From JBBDNV01 sp040877415 (GTDB taxonomy: Bacteria; Planctomycetota; Planctomycetia; Pirellulales; PALSA-1355), in assembly GCA_040877415.1 (NCBI GenBank), contig JBBDNV010000183.1, forward strand, positions 1 through 57,243: a DNA stretch of 57,243 nucleotides, given 5' to 3'. This document shows, one piece after another, positions 17,287 to 26,396 of the stretch (its first letter is position 1; each line of letters starts with the position of its first letter). The notes beneath the pieces were generated by a model that had not been told where the DNA came from, ran no database searches, and saw nothing but the letters and a program-made list of their open reading frames with translations. The position numbers were made by a program, and so were the translations under genes.

Positions 17287-18210
17287 ATGCTTCACGTTCA
17301 ACGTGCTTCTTATTCGGCCGTTCTGCTGATGACGGCCCTGGTGTTCGTGTCCGGGTGCGGCGAGCCCGCGGCGCCTCCGCCCGGAGCGCCGGATGAGGCG
17401 AGAGCCCCGACCATCGATCAAGGCACCGAATCGGAGCCCGACGAATCCAAGACCGGCGGCACCGAAACCGCCACCGGCGATCCTTCGTCCGGCGCTAGCG
17501 CGGGGGAATGGGGCACGCTCACCGGGCGCATCGTCTTCGATGGCCAGCCGCCGGCTCCCCAGCCGATTGACACGTCGAAAGACCCCAATTGCAAAGTAAA
17601 GCTGGCAACGGAAAACATTCTGGTCGGCGACAATGGTGGTTTGGCCAATGCGGTCGTCATGCTGCGGACGAAGGACGTGCCGGTGAATCCCGAATACGAA
17701 AAAACGGCCGGCGCCAAGATCGATTTGACGAACAAGAATTGCCGCTTCGAGCCGCACGTTCAAATCGTGCGGCTCTCGCAGGAACTGCTATTGAAGAACG
17801 ACGACCCGACGGGACATAACACCAACGTTTCGCCGCTACAGCCGCGTAACCCGGCCATCAATCCGATTCTGGCCATGGGCGGCGACCCGACTCCCTACCA
17901 GTTTTCGGCGGAGGAAGCCGTGCCCGTCCCGGTCAAGTGCAACATTCATCCCTGGATGAGCGCCTGGATCGTAGCGCGGAAGGATCCCTACGCGGCCGTA
18001 ACCGACAAGGACGGCAAATTCACGATTCATGACCTGCCGGCCGGACGAGAACTGGAATTCCGGCTGTGGCACGAGTCCCCCGGCTACTTGAAGAATGCCA
18101 CGTTCAAAGGGGGCAAGGCCGACAACCGCGGCACCTTCAAGATCAAGCTCAAGCCGGGCACCAACGACCTGGGCGACATCAAAGTGAGTGGCTCGATTTT
18201 CAAGAGGTAA
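17287..18210 (+). CDS. cupredoxin-like lipoprotein (copy 1)
   Basis: A 307-residue lipoprotein: the signal peptide ends in the lipobox VSGC with lipidated Cys24. An acidic, Gly/Thr-rich linker runs to about 75, then a beta-rich domain starts GTLTGRIVFDG. A type 1 copper site is suggested by H177 (GHNTN) with C218, H221 and M224 in CNIHPWM, the C-x2-H-x2-M order of small blue copper proteins. The segment YAAVTDKDGKFTIHDLPAG is typical of a carboxypeptidase-regulatory-like beta sandwich. Likely an electron carrier between complex III and the oxidase, or a structural subunit. A GGAGGA ribosome site lies 6 bases before the ATG. It is paralogous to the next gene. Confidence 0.75.
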   Translation: MLHVQRASYSAVLLMTALVFVSGCGEPAAPPPGAPDEARAPTIDQGTESEPDESKTGGTETATGDPSSGASAGEWGTLTGRIVFDGQPPAPQPIDTSKDPNCKVKLATENILVGDNGGLANAVVMLRTKDVPVNPEYEKTAGAKIDLTNKNCRFEPHVQIVRLSQELLLKNDDPTGHNTNVSPLQPRNPAINPILAMGGDPTPYQFSAEEAVPVPVKCNIHPWMSAWIVARKDPYAAVTDKDGKFTIHDLPAGRELEFRLWHESPGYLKNATFKGGKADNRGTFKIKLKPGTNDLGDIKVSGSIFKR

Positions 18211-18241
18211 CGGACTGGCGGCCTTTCGGGAGTTCCGATTT

Positions 18242-19147
18242 ATGCGTCATACGTGTTTGGTTGCGTGTGTGATCTCGGCGGGCATCGCGGCCACGCTGCT
18301 TTCGGGCTGCGGGCGGCCCGTTTCGGCCAGTCCCAATCCGCAGAGTCAAGTTTCAGACGCGATTCGCAAAAAACTGCTGAGCGGCGCAGCGGATTCGAGC
18401 GGCGAAACGGCGGCCGCATCGACGGGCGCGGGCTGGGGCACGCTCCGCGGATCGTTCAAGTTCGTCGGCACGCCGCCCCGGCCCGGCAAGCTCAACGTCA
18501 CCAAAGACCCCGAAGTGTGCGGGCGCGGCGGCGGCATTACCGACAATTCGCTGGTGGTCGGCTCCGACGGCGGCATTGCCAACATCGTGGTCTACGCGCG
18601 GGCCAAGCGCGTCCACGACTCGGCGCAGCCATTACCCGCGGAAAACGACGCCGAACCGCTCGTGTTCGATCAGAAGGAGTGCATGTTTCTGAGCCACGTG
18701 ATGGCTTGCCAGGTGAACCGCAAGGTCGGCGTGAAGAACAGCGATCCGGTGGGTCACAACACGAAGATCGATCCGCAAAGGGGTTTGCCGTTCAACCAAA
18801 CCCTGGCCACCGGACAAACCCTGGACTACACGCCGATCAAGGAAGAAGCGTTGCCCGCGCCGGTCTCGTGCAGCATCCACCCGTGGATGCGGGGCTACCT
18901 GCTGCCGCGCGCGGACAAGTATTTTGCCGTGACAAAGAGCGACGGGTCGTTCGAGATTCCCAATCTTCCGGCTGGCGAGGAGTTGGAGCTGCAAGTTTGG
19001 CACGAGCGCGGCGGCGGCCCGGGCGGCGGGCTGGTGCTCGCGAGAAAGGACCTGAAGTGGACTGCAAAGGGACGCTTCAAAGTCCAACTGGAACCGGACA
19101 AGACGCTGGATTTGGCCCTGGAGGTTCCGGCCGCGGCGCTCAAGTAA
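18242..19147 (+). CDS. cupredoxin-like lipoprotein (copy 2)
   Basis: A 301-residue paralogue of the preceding gene. Its lipobox LSGC gives lipidated Cys23. It keeps the same order of features: GTLRGSFKFVGTPP, LVVGSDGGIANIVVYAR, then H172 (GHNTK) and C210, H213, M216 in CSIHPWM, and FAVTKSDGSFEIPNLPAGEELELQVWHERGG. The conserved His plus CxxHxxM set in both copies supports a metal site rather than chance. The start MRHTCL is chosen because it begins a clear lipoprotein signal; an upstream in-frame ATG overlaps the previous gene. Two tandem carriers may serve different partners or sit side by side in one complex. Confidence 0.75.
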   Translation: MRHTCLVACVISAGIAATLLSGCGRPVSASPNPQSQVSDAIRKKLLSGAADSSGETAAASTGAGWGTLRGSFKFVGTPPRPGKLNVTKDPEVCGRGGGITDNSLVVGSDGGIANIVVYARAKRVHDSAQPLPAENDAEPLVFDQKECMFLSHVMACQVNRKVGVKNSDPVGHNTKIDPQRGLPFNQTLATGQTLDYTPIKEEALPAPVSCSIHPWMRGYLLPRADKYFAVTKSDGSFEIPNLPAGEELELQVWHERGGGPGGGLVLARKDLKWTAKGRFKVQLEPDKTLDLALEVPAAALK

Positions 19148-19274
19148 TTGTTTTGTGTAAACCCAACGTTGGCCGCAGCGGCGTCGCCCTCGCGGCGTGC
19201 CTGGCGGACGATCATCATGACGCGTTCGATTCACCCCGTTACGTTGAGTGCCGGCACCCGTGCCGCTTTCCACC

Positions 19275-20528
19275 ATGAATAGGACCGTGCCATTCGGCTT
19301 GCGAATCGGGCCCATCGTGGGGCTGTTGCTGCTCGTGTCGGGCTGTGGCCCCAGCGGGCCGCCGCAGTTCCATCTCAACATGGTCGCGATCGCCGAAATG
19401 CAGATTCCCCCCGACCAGCAGCAGCAGATCGCCAACGTGCTGGACGCCATGTTCGGCACGCCGGACGAGCCGTTCGTGCTGCCCGAAAGCGGCCTGGACA
19501 TCAAGAAGATTCAGATGGCCGCCGGCCCGGTCAAGAGCGATCAGTTCGGCCGCGAGACGGGGTTGTATCGCCGGCATTGCGGTCACTGCCACGGCACGAC
19601 GGGCGACGGCTTGGGCCCGACCGCGATGTTGCTCGATCCGTATCCGCGCGACTACCGCCAGGGGAAATTCAAGTTCAAGAGCACCGAGCGCGCCGCCAAG
19701 CCGACCACCGACGATCTGGAAAGAGTCGTGCGCGACGGGGTGCAGGGTACGGCCATGCCGTCGTTCGGTCTGTTGCCCGATGCCCAGATCAAGGCGCTGG
19801 TGGAATACGTCAAGTACCTGAGCATGCGGGGACAGGCGGAGAGTTACCTCACAAGCGCGATGGCCGACCTGAGCGAAGGTGAAAAGCTGTCGCTAGCGCG
19901 GGAGACGCTGGTGGACGAGATGTTGCAGCCGATCGCGGAAAGCTGGACGACGGCGCGCGACAGCATCATTCCAACCGACGGCGAAAACGCCAAGCCCGAC
20001 GTCCCGCCGGCCGAGTCGATCGCCAAGGGGAGCGAATTGTTCTACGGCGTCAAGGGCAATTGCGCCAAGTGCCACGGCTGGAGCGCCCTGGGCGACGGCC
20101 AGACGAACGACTACGACGACTGGAGCAAAGCCATCTTCGAAGCCCACCAGAGCCTGGATTCCGACGTGGCGACACTCGATTCGTCGAGCGAAATGTCGAG
20201 CGAGGAGCGGGCGGCGCTGGCACAACACGTCGCGATGCTGGGCAGGGCGCTCGAGACCGACGCGTTGCCGCCCCGGCACGCCATGCCCCGCAATTTGCGA
20301 CAGGGCATCTATCGCGGCGGTCGGCGTCCGGTCGATGTTTTCTACCGAATTTATGCCGGCATCAACGGCGCGCCGATGCCCGCCGTGGGGCCGGCCAGCC
20401 CGGGCGCGCAAGGCACGCTCACGCCGGCGGAAATCTGGAACCTGGTGGACTACGTCATGTCGCTGCCGTACCAGCCCATCAGCGAGCCGCCCCGGCAACA
20501 GCCCGCGGTCAGCCGGGCCGCGCTGTAA
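19275..20528 (+). CDS. dihaem cytochrome c lipoprotein
   Basis: A 417-residue lipoprotein (lipobox LVSGC, Cys24) with two cytochrome c domains. The first haem site is CGHCH at residue 102, followed by GTTGDGLGPTA and a distal Met in GTAMPSFG. The second is CAKCH at 263, followed by GWSALGDGQ, with candidate Met ligands in the C-terminal APMPAVG segment. The layout resembles the small cytochromes that donate electrons to CuA. Its position directly before coxB suggests it is the oxidase's immediate donor. The start MNRTVPFGL gives a compact signal peptide; the in-frame ATG 27 bases earlier is less likely. Confidence 0.88.
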   Translation: MNRTVPFGLRIGPIVGLLLLVSGCGPSGPPQFHLNMVAIAEMQIPPDQQQQIANVLDAMFGTPDEPFVLPESGLDIKKIQMAAGPVKSDQFGRETGLYRRHCGHCHGTTGDGLGPTAMLLDPYPRDYRQGKFKFKSTERAAKPTTDDLERVVRDGVQGTAMPSFGLLPDAQIKALVEYVKYLSMRGQAESYLTSAMADLSEGEKLSLARETLVDEMLQPIAESWTTARDSIIPTDGENAKPDVPPAESIAKGSELFYGVKGNCAKCHGWSALGDGQTNDYDDWSKAIFEAHQSLDSDVATLDSSSEMSSEERAALAQHVAMLGRALETDALPPRHAMPRNLRQGIYRGGRRPVDVFYRIYAGINGAPMPAVGPASPGAQGTLTPAEIWNLVDYVMSLPYQPISEPPRQQPAVSRAAL

Positions 20529-20601
20529 AGCGAAGATCGAAAGACCAGCACAACGGGCCGCCCGGGCGGTCGCTTGGGAAAACAGGCCGGAGAAATCAGC
20601 C

Positions 20602-21462
20602 GTGGGAAAGTTTTGGAGCGTGTTGTTCCTGATGGTGCCCGTCTTGGGCGTGGCCAGCTTTGCCGTGGCGCCCTTGTACCGGCATTGGCTGCCGCTGGAC
20701 GTTTCGGAGCACGGTCACACGATCGACCACTTGTTCTATTTCATCCTGTGGCTGACCGGGGCGGTGTTCGTGGTGACGGAAGTCGCGATGTTCTGGTTTA
20801 TGTGGCGTTACGGCCACGACCAGGCAAAGTCGGGCAAGTTCACGCACGGCAGCCACAGCCTGGAGATCGTCTGGACGATCATTCCGGCGGCGACCCTGTT
20901 GTTCATCGCCATCTACCAGATGAACGCCTGGGCCGAGGCCAAGATCATCAATCCGGGCGCCGGGCCCGACGGAATCCTGGGCACGGCCGACGACATGCCG
21001 GCCACGCTGGAGGTGACGGGGCGGCAATTCGAGTGGCGTTTGCGCTATCCGGTTCCGCCGCGCCTGCGAAACGAGGCGTTGGGCCGGCCGGCCGACTCGA
21101 AAGGGGCCGACGACGACACGGACAAGGACCTGTTCGTGGTCAACGAAATGCACATTCCGGTCAACGAAGAGATCCTCATCAACCTGAAGAGTGCCGACGT
21201 GCTGCACAGCTTTTTCCTGCCGAACATGCGCGTCAAACAGGACGCCGTGCCGGGAATGAAAATACCGGTTTGGTTCCGGACGATGGAAACGGGCACCTTC
21301 GACATCGTCTGCGCCGAACTGTGCGGCTGGGGCCATTACAAGATGAAAGGCCGCTTGACCATCGAATCGCGCGCAGCGTTCGACAAGTGGCTCGTCGACA
21401 AATACCGCGAGCAATCCGCCACGCACGGCTTGCAGCCTGTGCCAGAAGGGGATAGTGAATGA
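20602..21462 (+). CDS. coxB: cytochrome c oxidase subunit II (CuA)
   Basis: Accepts electrons from cytochrome c at the binuclear CuA centre and passes them to subunit I. The 286-residue product starts at GTG (20602) and has an N-terminal hydrophobic segment, a second helix pair (FILWLTGAVFVVTEVAMFWF; HSLEIVWTIIPAATLLFIAI) and a periplasmic cupredoxin fold. CuA ligands are H202 (VLHSFF) and C237, E239, C241, H245, M248 in CAELCGWGHYKM. There is no fused cytochrome c domain, so the separate dihaem lipoprotein likely substitutes. An insertion reading GPDGILGTADD resembles acidic calcium-binding repeats. It overlaps coxA by 4 bases. Confidence 0.95.
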   Translation: MGKFWSVLFLMVPVLGVASFAVAPLYRHWLPLDVSEHGHTIDHLFYFILWLTGAVFVVTEVAMFWFMWRYGHDQAKSGKFTHGSHSLEIVWTIIPAATLLFIAIYQMNAWAEAKIINPGAGPDGILGTADDMPATLEVTGRQFEWRLRYPVPPRLRNEALGRPADSKGADDDTDKDLFVVNEMHIPVNEEILINLKSADVLHSFFLPNMRVKQDAVPGMKIPVWFRTMETGTFDIVCAELCGWGHYKMKGRLTIESRAAFDKWLVDKYREQSATHGLQPVPEGDSE

Positions 21463-23258
21463 GCGCCACGACGGTTGGTTCCCACGCGCACGATGATGCC
21501 CATCACGCCGCGCACGCGCGCAGCTTTCTGGGCACGTATGTGTTCTCGCGCGACCACAAGATCATCGGCATGCAGTTTTTATTTTCGACGCTGATCTGGT
21601 TTTTGATCGGCGGGCTGTTGGCCTTGGGCATCCGCTGGCAGGTTGCCTGGCCGTGGTCCGAAATGCCGATCATCGGCAAGATGCTGTTTGCCGGCGAGGG
21701 GGGCCAGATTTCGCCCGAGTTCTACACGGTGCTGTTCACGATGCACGCCACGATCATGATTTTTTTCGTGATTATCCCGATCCTGGCCGGCGCGTTCGGC
21801 AACTTTTTGATTCCGTTGATGATCGGCGCCGAGGACATGGCGTTTCCCACGCTCAACATGATGAGCTACTGGTTCATGTGGCCGGCCTTTATCGCCATGG
21901 GGTCCAGTTTCTTCGTCGAAGGAGGCGCGGGCAGCGCCGGCTGGACGTCGTATCCGCCGCTGGCGCTGACCGCCTGGAGCGGCCAGACGTTGTGGCTGAT
22001 CGGTCTGACGTTCGTCGGTGTCGCCTCCATGATGGGTTCGATCAACTACATGACGACCATCATCCAGATGCGCGCTCCCGGCATGACGATGTTCCGCTTG
22101 CCGATGACGATTTGGGCCATGTTCATCACCGCCATTTTGCAGGCCTTCGCGCTGCCGGTGCTGACGGCTGCCGGTTTCATGCAATTGCTGGATCGCATCG
22201 TGGGGACGGGCTTTTTCATTCCCGAAGGGTGGACGGCCAACAACGCGCCCTTGGCCTCCGGCGGCGGGCAGCCGCTGTTGTGGCAGCACCTGTTCTGGTT
22301 CTATTCCCATCCCGCCGTGTACATCATGATCCTGCCGGCGATGGGAATGGTTTCCGACATCATCGCCTGCTTCTCGCGCAAGCCGCTCTTCGGCTACAAG
22401 CCGATGGTCTATTCGATCGCGGGCATCGCCGGGCTGGGTTTCATCGTCTGGGGCCACCACATGTTCGTGTCGGGCATGAATCCCGCCTTGGGGATGACGT
22501 TCATGGTGTCCACGATGTTGATCGCGCTACCCAGCGCCATCAAGACGTTCAATTGGCTGGGCACCGTGTGGGGCGGCAACATCCGCTTCACCACGGCCAT
22601 GCTGTTTGCGCTGTCGTTCGTGTCGATGTTCATCATCGGCGGACTCTCGGGCGTGTTCATGGCCGCCACGCCGGTCGACATTTTCATTCACGACACGTAC
22701 TTCATCGTGGCCCATTTTCATTACGTGCTGTTCTCGGGCACGGCCATGGGCGTGTTCGGCGCGATTTACTTCTGGTTTCCCAAGATGTTCGGCCGGATGA
22801 TGAACGAAACGGCCGGCAAGATCCACTTTTTCTTCACCTTCTTGTTTCTCAATTTCACGTTCTTCCCGATGCACATCCTGGGCGTGGTCGGATTTCCGCG
22901 GCGCCTGGCCGACCCGTACCACTACCAGACGTTTCATCATTTGCAGCCGCTCAACGAGTTCATCACCTGGTGCGCGATCGCAATGGTCACCACGCAAGTG
23001 GTCTTCGCGGCGAACTTTATTTTGAGCATGTTTTTCGGGCCGCGGGCCGGCCGCAATCCGTGGCACGCCAACGGGCTGGAATGGCAAGCGCCCAGTCCGC
23101 CGGGTCACGGCAATTTCGATTTCCAACCGATCGTTTACCGCGGTCCGTATGAATACGCGTCGCCCGAAGTCGACACCGACTACTATCCGCAGAACGAGCC
23201 GCCTCCGGAGGAAGAGAAAGCGGAAGGTGACAAGCCGCCGCCGCCTCCGGCCCACTAG
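21459..23258 (+). CDS. coxA: cytochrome c oxidase subunit I, A2-type
   Basis: Haem-copper catalytic subunit that reduces oxygen and pumps protons. The 599 residues have the usual twelve helices. Family segments include FTMHATIMIF, EDMAFPTLNMMSYW, YSHPAVYIMILPAMG, GHHMFVSGM, HDTYFIVAHFHYVLFSG and PMHILGVVGFPRR. The active-site region reads Y282-S283-H284-P285-A286-V287-Y288, with YS in place of FG before the His and Ala in place of the proton-channel Glu, which marks the A2 type. The Cu-B His and cross-linked Tyr (H284, Y288) are kept. The C-terminus is a Pro/Glu-rich tail. The ATG overlaps the coxB stop. Confidence 0.97.
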   Translation: MSATTVGSHAHDDAHHAAHARSFLGTYVFSRDHKIIGMQFLFSTLIWFLIGGLLALGIRWQVAWPWSEMPIIGKMLFAGEGGQISPEFYTVLFTMHATIMIFFVIIPILAGAFGNFLIPLMIGAEDMAFPTLNMMSYWFMWPAFIAMGSSFFVEGGAGSAGWTSYPPLALTAWSGQTLWLIGLTFVGVASMMGSINYMTTIIQMRAPGMTMFRLPMTIWAMFITAILQAFALPVLTAAGFMQLLDRIVGTGFFIPEGWTANNAPLASGGGQPLLWQHLFWFYSHPAVYIMILPAMGMVSDIIACFSRKPLFGYKPMVYSIAGIAGLGFIVWGHHMFVSGMNPALGMTFMVSTMLIALPSAIKTFNWLGTVWGGNIRFTTAMLFALSFVSMFIIGGLSGVFMAATPVDIFIHDTYFIVAHFHYVLFSGTAMGVFGAIYFWFPKMFGRMMNETAGKIHFFFTFLFLNFTFFPMHILGVVGFPRRLADPYHYQTFHHLQPLNEFITWCAIAMVTTQVVFAANFILSMFFGPRAGRNPWHANGLEWQAPSPPGHGNFDFQPIVYRGPYEYASPEVDTDYYPQNEPPPEEEKAEGDKPPPPPAH

Positions 23259-23300
23259 TTCGCTCGATCGCAACGAAAAAATCAGGGCCCTGACACACTC

Positions 23301-24311
23301 GTGAACGCCGCGCCGCACCAAATTGAAAGCCCTTGGCCCCATCGCTGGGCCGTGGCGCTGGTCTGCGCCACGTTCCCGCTGATTTGGATCGGCGGCCTGG
23401 TGACGACCTACGGGGCCGGCATGGCCGTGCCCGATTGGCCCAATACGTACGGCTACAACCTGTTCCTCTATCCCTGGCAGACGTGGATTTTCGGACCGTG
23501 GAAATTGTTCATCGAGCACGGCCATCGGCTGTTCGGCACTTTGGTCGGCCTCGTCACGATCGGCTTTCTGCTTGCGACGTGGTGGTGCCAGCGCCGGCCG
23601 ATGCTGCGCTGGCTGGGTGTGGCCGCTTTGGCGGGCGTGGTGCTTCAGGGCGCGTTGGGCGGGCTGCGCGTGATTGTCAATGAAGTGCAACTGGCCCAGA
23701 TTCACGGTTGCGTGGGGCCGGCATTCTTCGCCTTCACCGTGGCGCTGGCCGCGGTCACGTCGCGGCGCTGGCAACAGGCCGAACTCCGCGGCGGTCCCGC
23801 GGTGACGGCGATCGAACGGCTGGCCCTGCTGACGACCGTGCTGGCCTTCGGCCAATTGGTCCTGGGATCGCAATTGCGGCACTTGCCGGCGGGTTTCCGG
23901 CCCGGCGACTTCCGGATGGTGCTGTTTTTTCATTTGGCCGTGGCCGCCGCGCTCGTGGTGCACATTTTCGCGCTTGCCGGCAGCACGTGGCACTCGTGCC
24001 GCAAAGAGAGCTGGCTGGTGCGGCCCGCGGCCGGATTGCTGGTCATGATTCTCGCCGAGCTCGGCCTGGGCGCGGCGACGTGGGTGACGAAGTATGGCTG
24101 GCCGGCATGGATGTCGAGCTTCGATTTCGCGGCCCGATACGTGCCGGCGGCCGAGGGTCCCACGCAGGCCTGGATCACCACCGCGCACGTGGCCACCGGC
24201 TCGCTCGTCTTGGCGACGAGCCTGCTCGTGGCGATGCGTGCGGGGCGATTGGCGTCGCGCCGCTCGCGCTGCGAAGATGGGCGGGCGCTGCTCGTGGAGG
24301 CCGCCCGATGA
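23301..24311 (+). CDS. ctaA: haem A synthase (CtaA/COX15)
   Basis: Membrane enzyme that oxidises the haem O methyl group to give haem A for the oxidase. The 336-residue product has about eight helices. Haem-ligand segments are EHGHRLFGTLVGL, VQLAQIHGCVGP, HLAVAAALVVHIFAL and TTAHVATGSLVLATS, matching the four conserved histidines of the family. The LVTTYGAGMAVPDWP motif near the N-terminus is diagnostic. The start is GTG at 23301. Its 3' end overlaps ctaB by 4 bases, so translation is coupled. Its presence shows that the oxidase uses haem A. Confidence 0.94.
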   Translation: MNAAPHQIESPWPHRWAVALVCATFPLIWIGGLVTTYGAGMAVPDWPNTYGYNLFLYPWQTWIFGPWKLFIEHGHRLFGTLVGLVTIGFLLATWWCQRRPMLRWLGVAALAGVVLQGALGGLRVIVNEVQLAQIHGCVGPAFFAFTVALAAVTSRRWQQAELRGGPAVTAIERLALLTTVLAFGQLVLGSQLRHLPAGFRPGDFRMVLFFHLAVAAALVVHIFALAGSTWHSCRKESWLVRPAAGLLVMILAELGLGAATWVTKYGWPAWMSSFDFAARYVPAAEGPTQAWITTAHVATGSLVLATSLLVAMRAGRLASRRSRCEDGRALLVEAAR

Positions 24312-25207
24312 GCATGACAACCGTTGTGATCGACCGCCGCTCGCGCGATTCGGCCCGCGTGGCCGATTTCGTCGAGCTGACCAAGCCGAAGATTGCCGCT
24401 TTGGTGTTGGTCACGGTTGCCGTGGCTGCGTTTGTGGCGGATTGGGGTCCGCCCGGCGGCTGGCTGCTCTTCAACACGCTTCTGGGCACGGCGCTGGTGG
24501 CCAGTAGCGCCAGCGCGCTGAACCAGTGGCTCGAGCGCGACACCGACGCCCGAATGGCCCGAACGGCCGATCGCCCACTGCCGGCAGGCCGGCTGACGGG
24601 CCGGCAAGTGATCGCCTTTGGCGTGCTTTCGATCGTAGCGGGCACGGTTTGTCTGGCGGCGAGCGTCGGGCTGCCGACTGCGGCACTGGGGCTTTTGACG
24701 TGGACGATCTACGTGTGGGTCTATACGCCGCTGAAGCGGCGCACCGCGGCGAACACGGCCGTCGGCGCGGTGGCCGGCGCTTTGCCGGTGCTGATCGGCT
24801 GGTCGGCCGTTGGCGCGCCTTTGGATTTGCGGGCCTGGGCGTTGTTTTTGATCGTCTTCCTCTGGCAGTTTCCGCACTTCATGGCGATTGCGTGGATCTA
24901 TCGGCGCGACTATTCAAACGCCGGATTGAAGATGCTCAGCACGGTCGACCCCAGCGGAAATCGCGTGGGCGCGCAGGCGGCGATGGCCGCGCTGGTGCTG
25001 GTGCCGGTGAGTTTGGTTCCTTGCTTGTCGCAGCCGGCCGGAGTGTTGCTGGTGGGCTGGGCACTGGCGTTGGGGCTGGGGCAGTTGCTCTGCGCCGCGT
25101 GTTTCTTCGTTCAAAAGAGCGAGCCGGCGGCCCGGCGGCTGCTCGCGGCGTCGCTCGTGTACTTGCCGGCCATGATGGGCCTGTTGGCGCTGGGCCCGTT
25201 GGCGTGA
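24308..25207 (+). CDS. ctaB: protohaem IX farnesyltransferase (haem O synthase)
   Basis: UbiA-family prenyltransferase that adds farnesyl to haem B, feeding CtaA. The 299 residues have about nine helices. The first Asp-rich motif is NQWLERDTDARMARTADRPLP and the second is FHR-like: LWQFPHFMAIAWIYRRDYSNAGLKML; both are family hallmarks. FVELTKPKI near the N-terminus is the standard opening. The ATG at 24308 overlaps the ctaA stop. It belongs with ctaA to the haem A supply for the oxidase encoded on both sides. Confidence 0.96.
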   Translation: MSMTTVVIDRRSRDSARVADFVELTKPKIAALVLVTVAVAAFVADWGPPGGWLLFNTLLGTALVASSASALNQWLERDTDARMARTADRPLPAGRLTGRQVIAFGVLSIVAGTVCLAASVGLPTAALGLLTWTIYVWVYTPLKRRTAANTAVGAVAGALPVLIGWSAVGAPLDLRAWALFLIVFLWQFPHFMAIAWIYRRDYSNAGLKMLSTVDPSGNRVGAQAAMAALVLVPVSLVPCLSQPAGVLLVGWALALGLGQLLCAACFFVQKSEPAARRLLAASLVYLPAMMGLLALGPLA

Positions 25208-25251
25208 CGTAGAAACTGTTTCCTGGTGTTGAAGAAAGGCTTGTAAAGCGA

Positions 25252-26349
25252 ATGATGGCCGAACCACCGACCCATGCCCGAGCGCACTCGGCGGCGGAAC
25301 ATGCGGGACACGACCATGGCGGCGCCGCCGTGGCGCTCGAATATCATCCGGGATTGCCGATTCCGAACGGCAAACTGATCGTCTGGTTGTTCCTGTCGAC
25401 CGAGATCATGTTTTTCGCCGGCCTGATCGGCACGTACATCGTGCTGCGCTTCGGAGCTTCGACCTGGCCGGTGCCGCACGAAGTGCACCTGAGCGAACCG
25501 ATCGGGGCGTTCAATACGTTCGTGCTGATCTGCTCCAGCGTTACGGTGGTCTTGTCGCTCGAAGCGGCCAAGGCCGGCAAAACGGCCTCGGCCAAGGGTT
25601 GGCTGCTGGCCACGCTGGTTTTGGGCGGCGTGTTTCTGGGCGTCAAGGCCTACGAATACAACGCCAAGTTTTCACACGGCATTTATCCCTGGCGTCCGCA
25701 CAGCCGCATCTATGAAAAGGCCGATTTGAATTACGCCGCCGCGGTGCGCACGCGGCTGGAATCGCTGAAGTCGCAACTCGACGGCGAAGCGACCGCGATC
25801 AAGGAACGCCTGGCCAAAACGCCGCCAGCGATCGAAAAAGACCCCGCGGCCGTCGAGCTTTTCGAGAAACAGGAGCTGGTCGACAATCTGGTCATTTACG
25901 AGAAAGACGTGGAAATCAAGGCCGCCACCGATCCGAACGCCGCCGGGGCGCGCGCGGCCCTCGACGAAATGGCTAGCCTCATCATGTTCCACAACGAGAT
26001 CGAAACCCAGGCCACCGATCCGGACGCCGCGCGGGCGCGCGCGGCGCTGGCGAAACTGGTCGATCACGGGGGGGACTCAAACGGCGCCCAACACGAGGGG
26101 CTCAACGACGAGCACGAATGGCTCAAGCTGCCCGTCGTGATTCCGGGCGGCAACATGTGGGCCAGCACCTATTTTCTGCTCACCGGATTTCACGCTCTCC
26201 ACGTGCTGCTGGGATTGATCGTGTTCGTCATCATGATTCCCATGACGCTGGGCGTCATGGCGGCCGGGCTCGTCGAGAATATCGGGCTGTACTGGCACTT
26301 TGTCGACCTGGTGTGGATCTTCTTGTTCCCGTTGTTGTATCTGTTCTGA
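25252..26349 (+). CDS. coxC: cytochrome c oxidase subunit III with large soluble insertion
   Basis: Membrane subunit that stabilises subunit I. It is 365 residues, against about 200 for typical bacterial five-helix forms. Helices before the insertion include KLIVWLFLSTEIMFFAGLIGTYIVLR and AFNTFVLICSSVTVVLSLEAAKAG. The insert from about 150 to 295 is charged and helical, and repeats ATDPNAAGARAAL (from 225) and ATDPDAARARAAL (from 254). Normal sequence resumes at MWASTYFLLTGFHALHVLLGLIVF and ends GLYWHFVDLVWIFLFPLLYL. Two adjacent ATG codons are possible starts. The insertion should lie between helices III and IV, on one membrane face. It is 44 bases after ctaB. Confidence 0.92.
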   Translation: MMAEPPTHARAHSAAEHAGHDHGGAAVALEYHPGLPIPNGKLIVWLFLSTEIMFFAGLIGTYIVLRFGASTWPVPHEVHLSEPIGAFNTFVLICSSVTVVLSLEAAKAGKTASAKGWLLATLVLGGVFLGVKAYEYNAKFSHGIYPWRPHSRIYEKADLNYAAAVRTRLESLKSQLDGEATAIKERLAKTPPAIEKDPAAVELFEKQELVDNLVIYEKDVEIKAATDPNAAGARAALDEMASLIMFHNEIETQATDPDAARARAALAKLVDHGGDSNGAQHEGLNDEHEWLKLPVVIPGGNMWASTYFLLTGFHALHVLLGLIVFVIMIPMTLGVMAAGLVENIGLYWHFVDLVWIFLFPLLYLF

Positions 26350-26396
26350 AGTTCTTTGGAACGAGCCGGCACGCCGGCACGCGGAGAGTGAAATTG

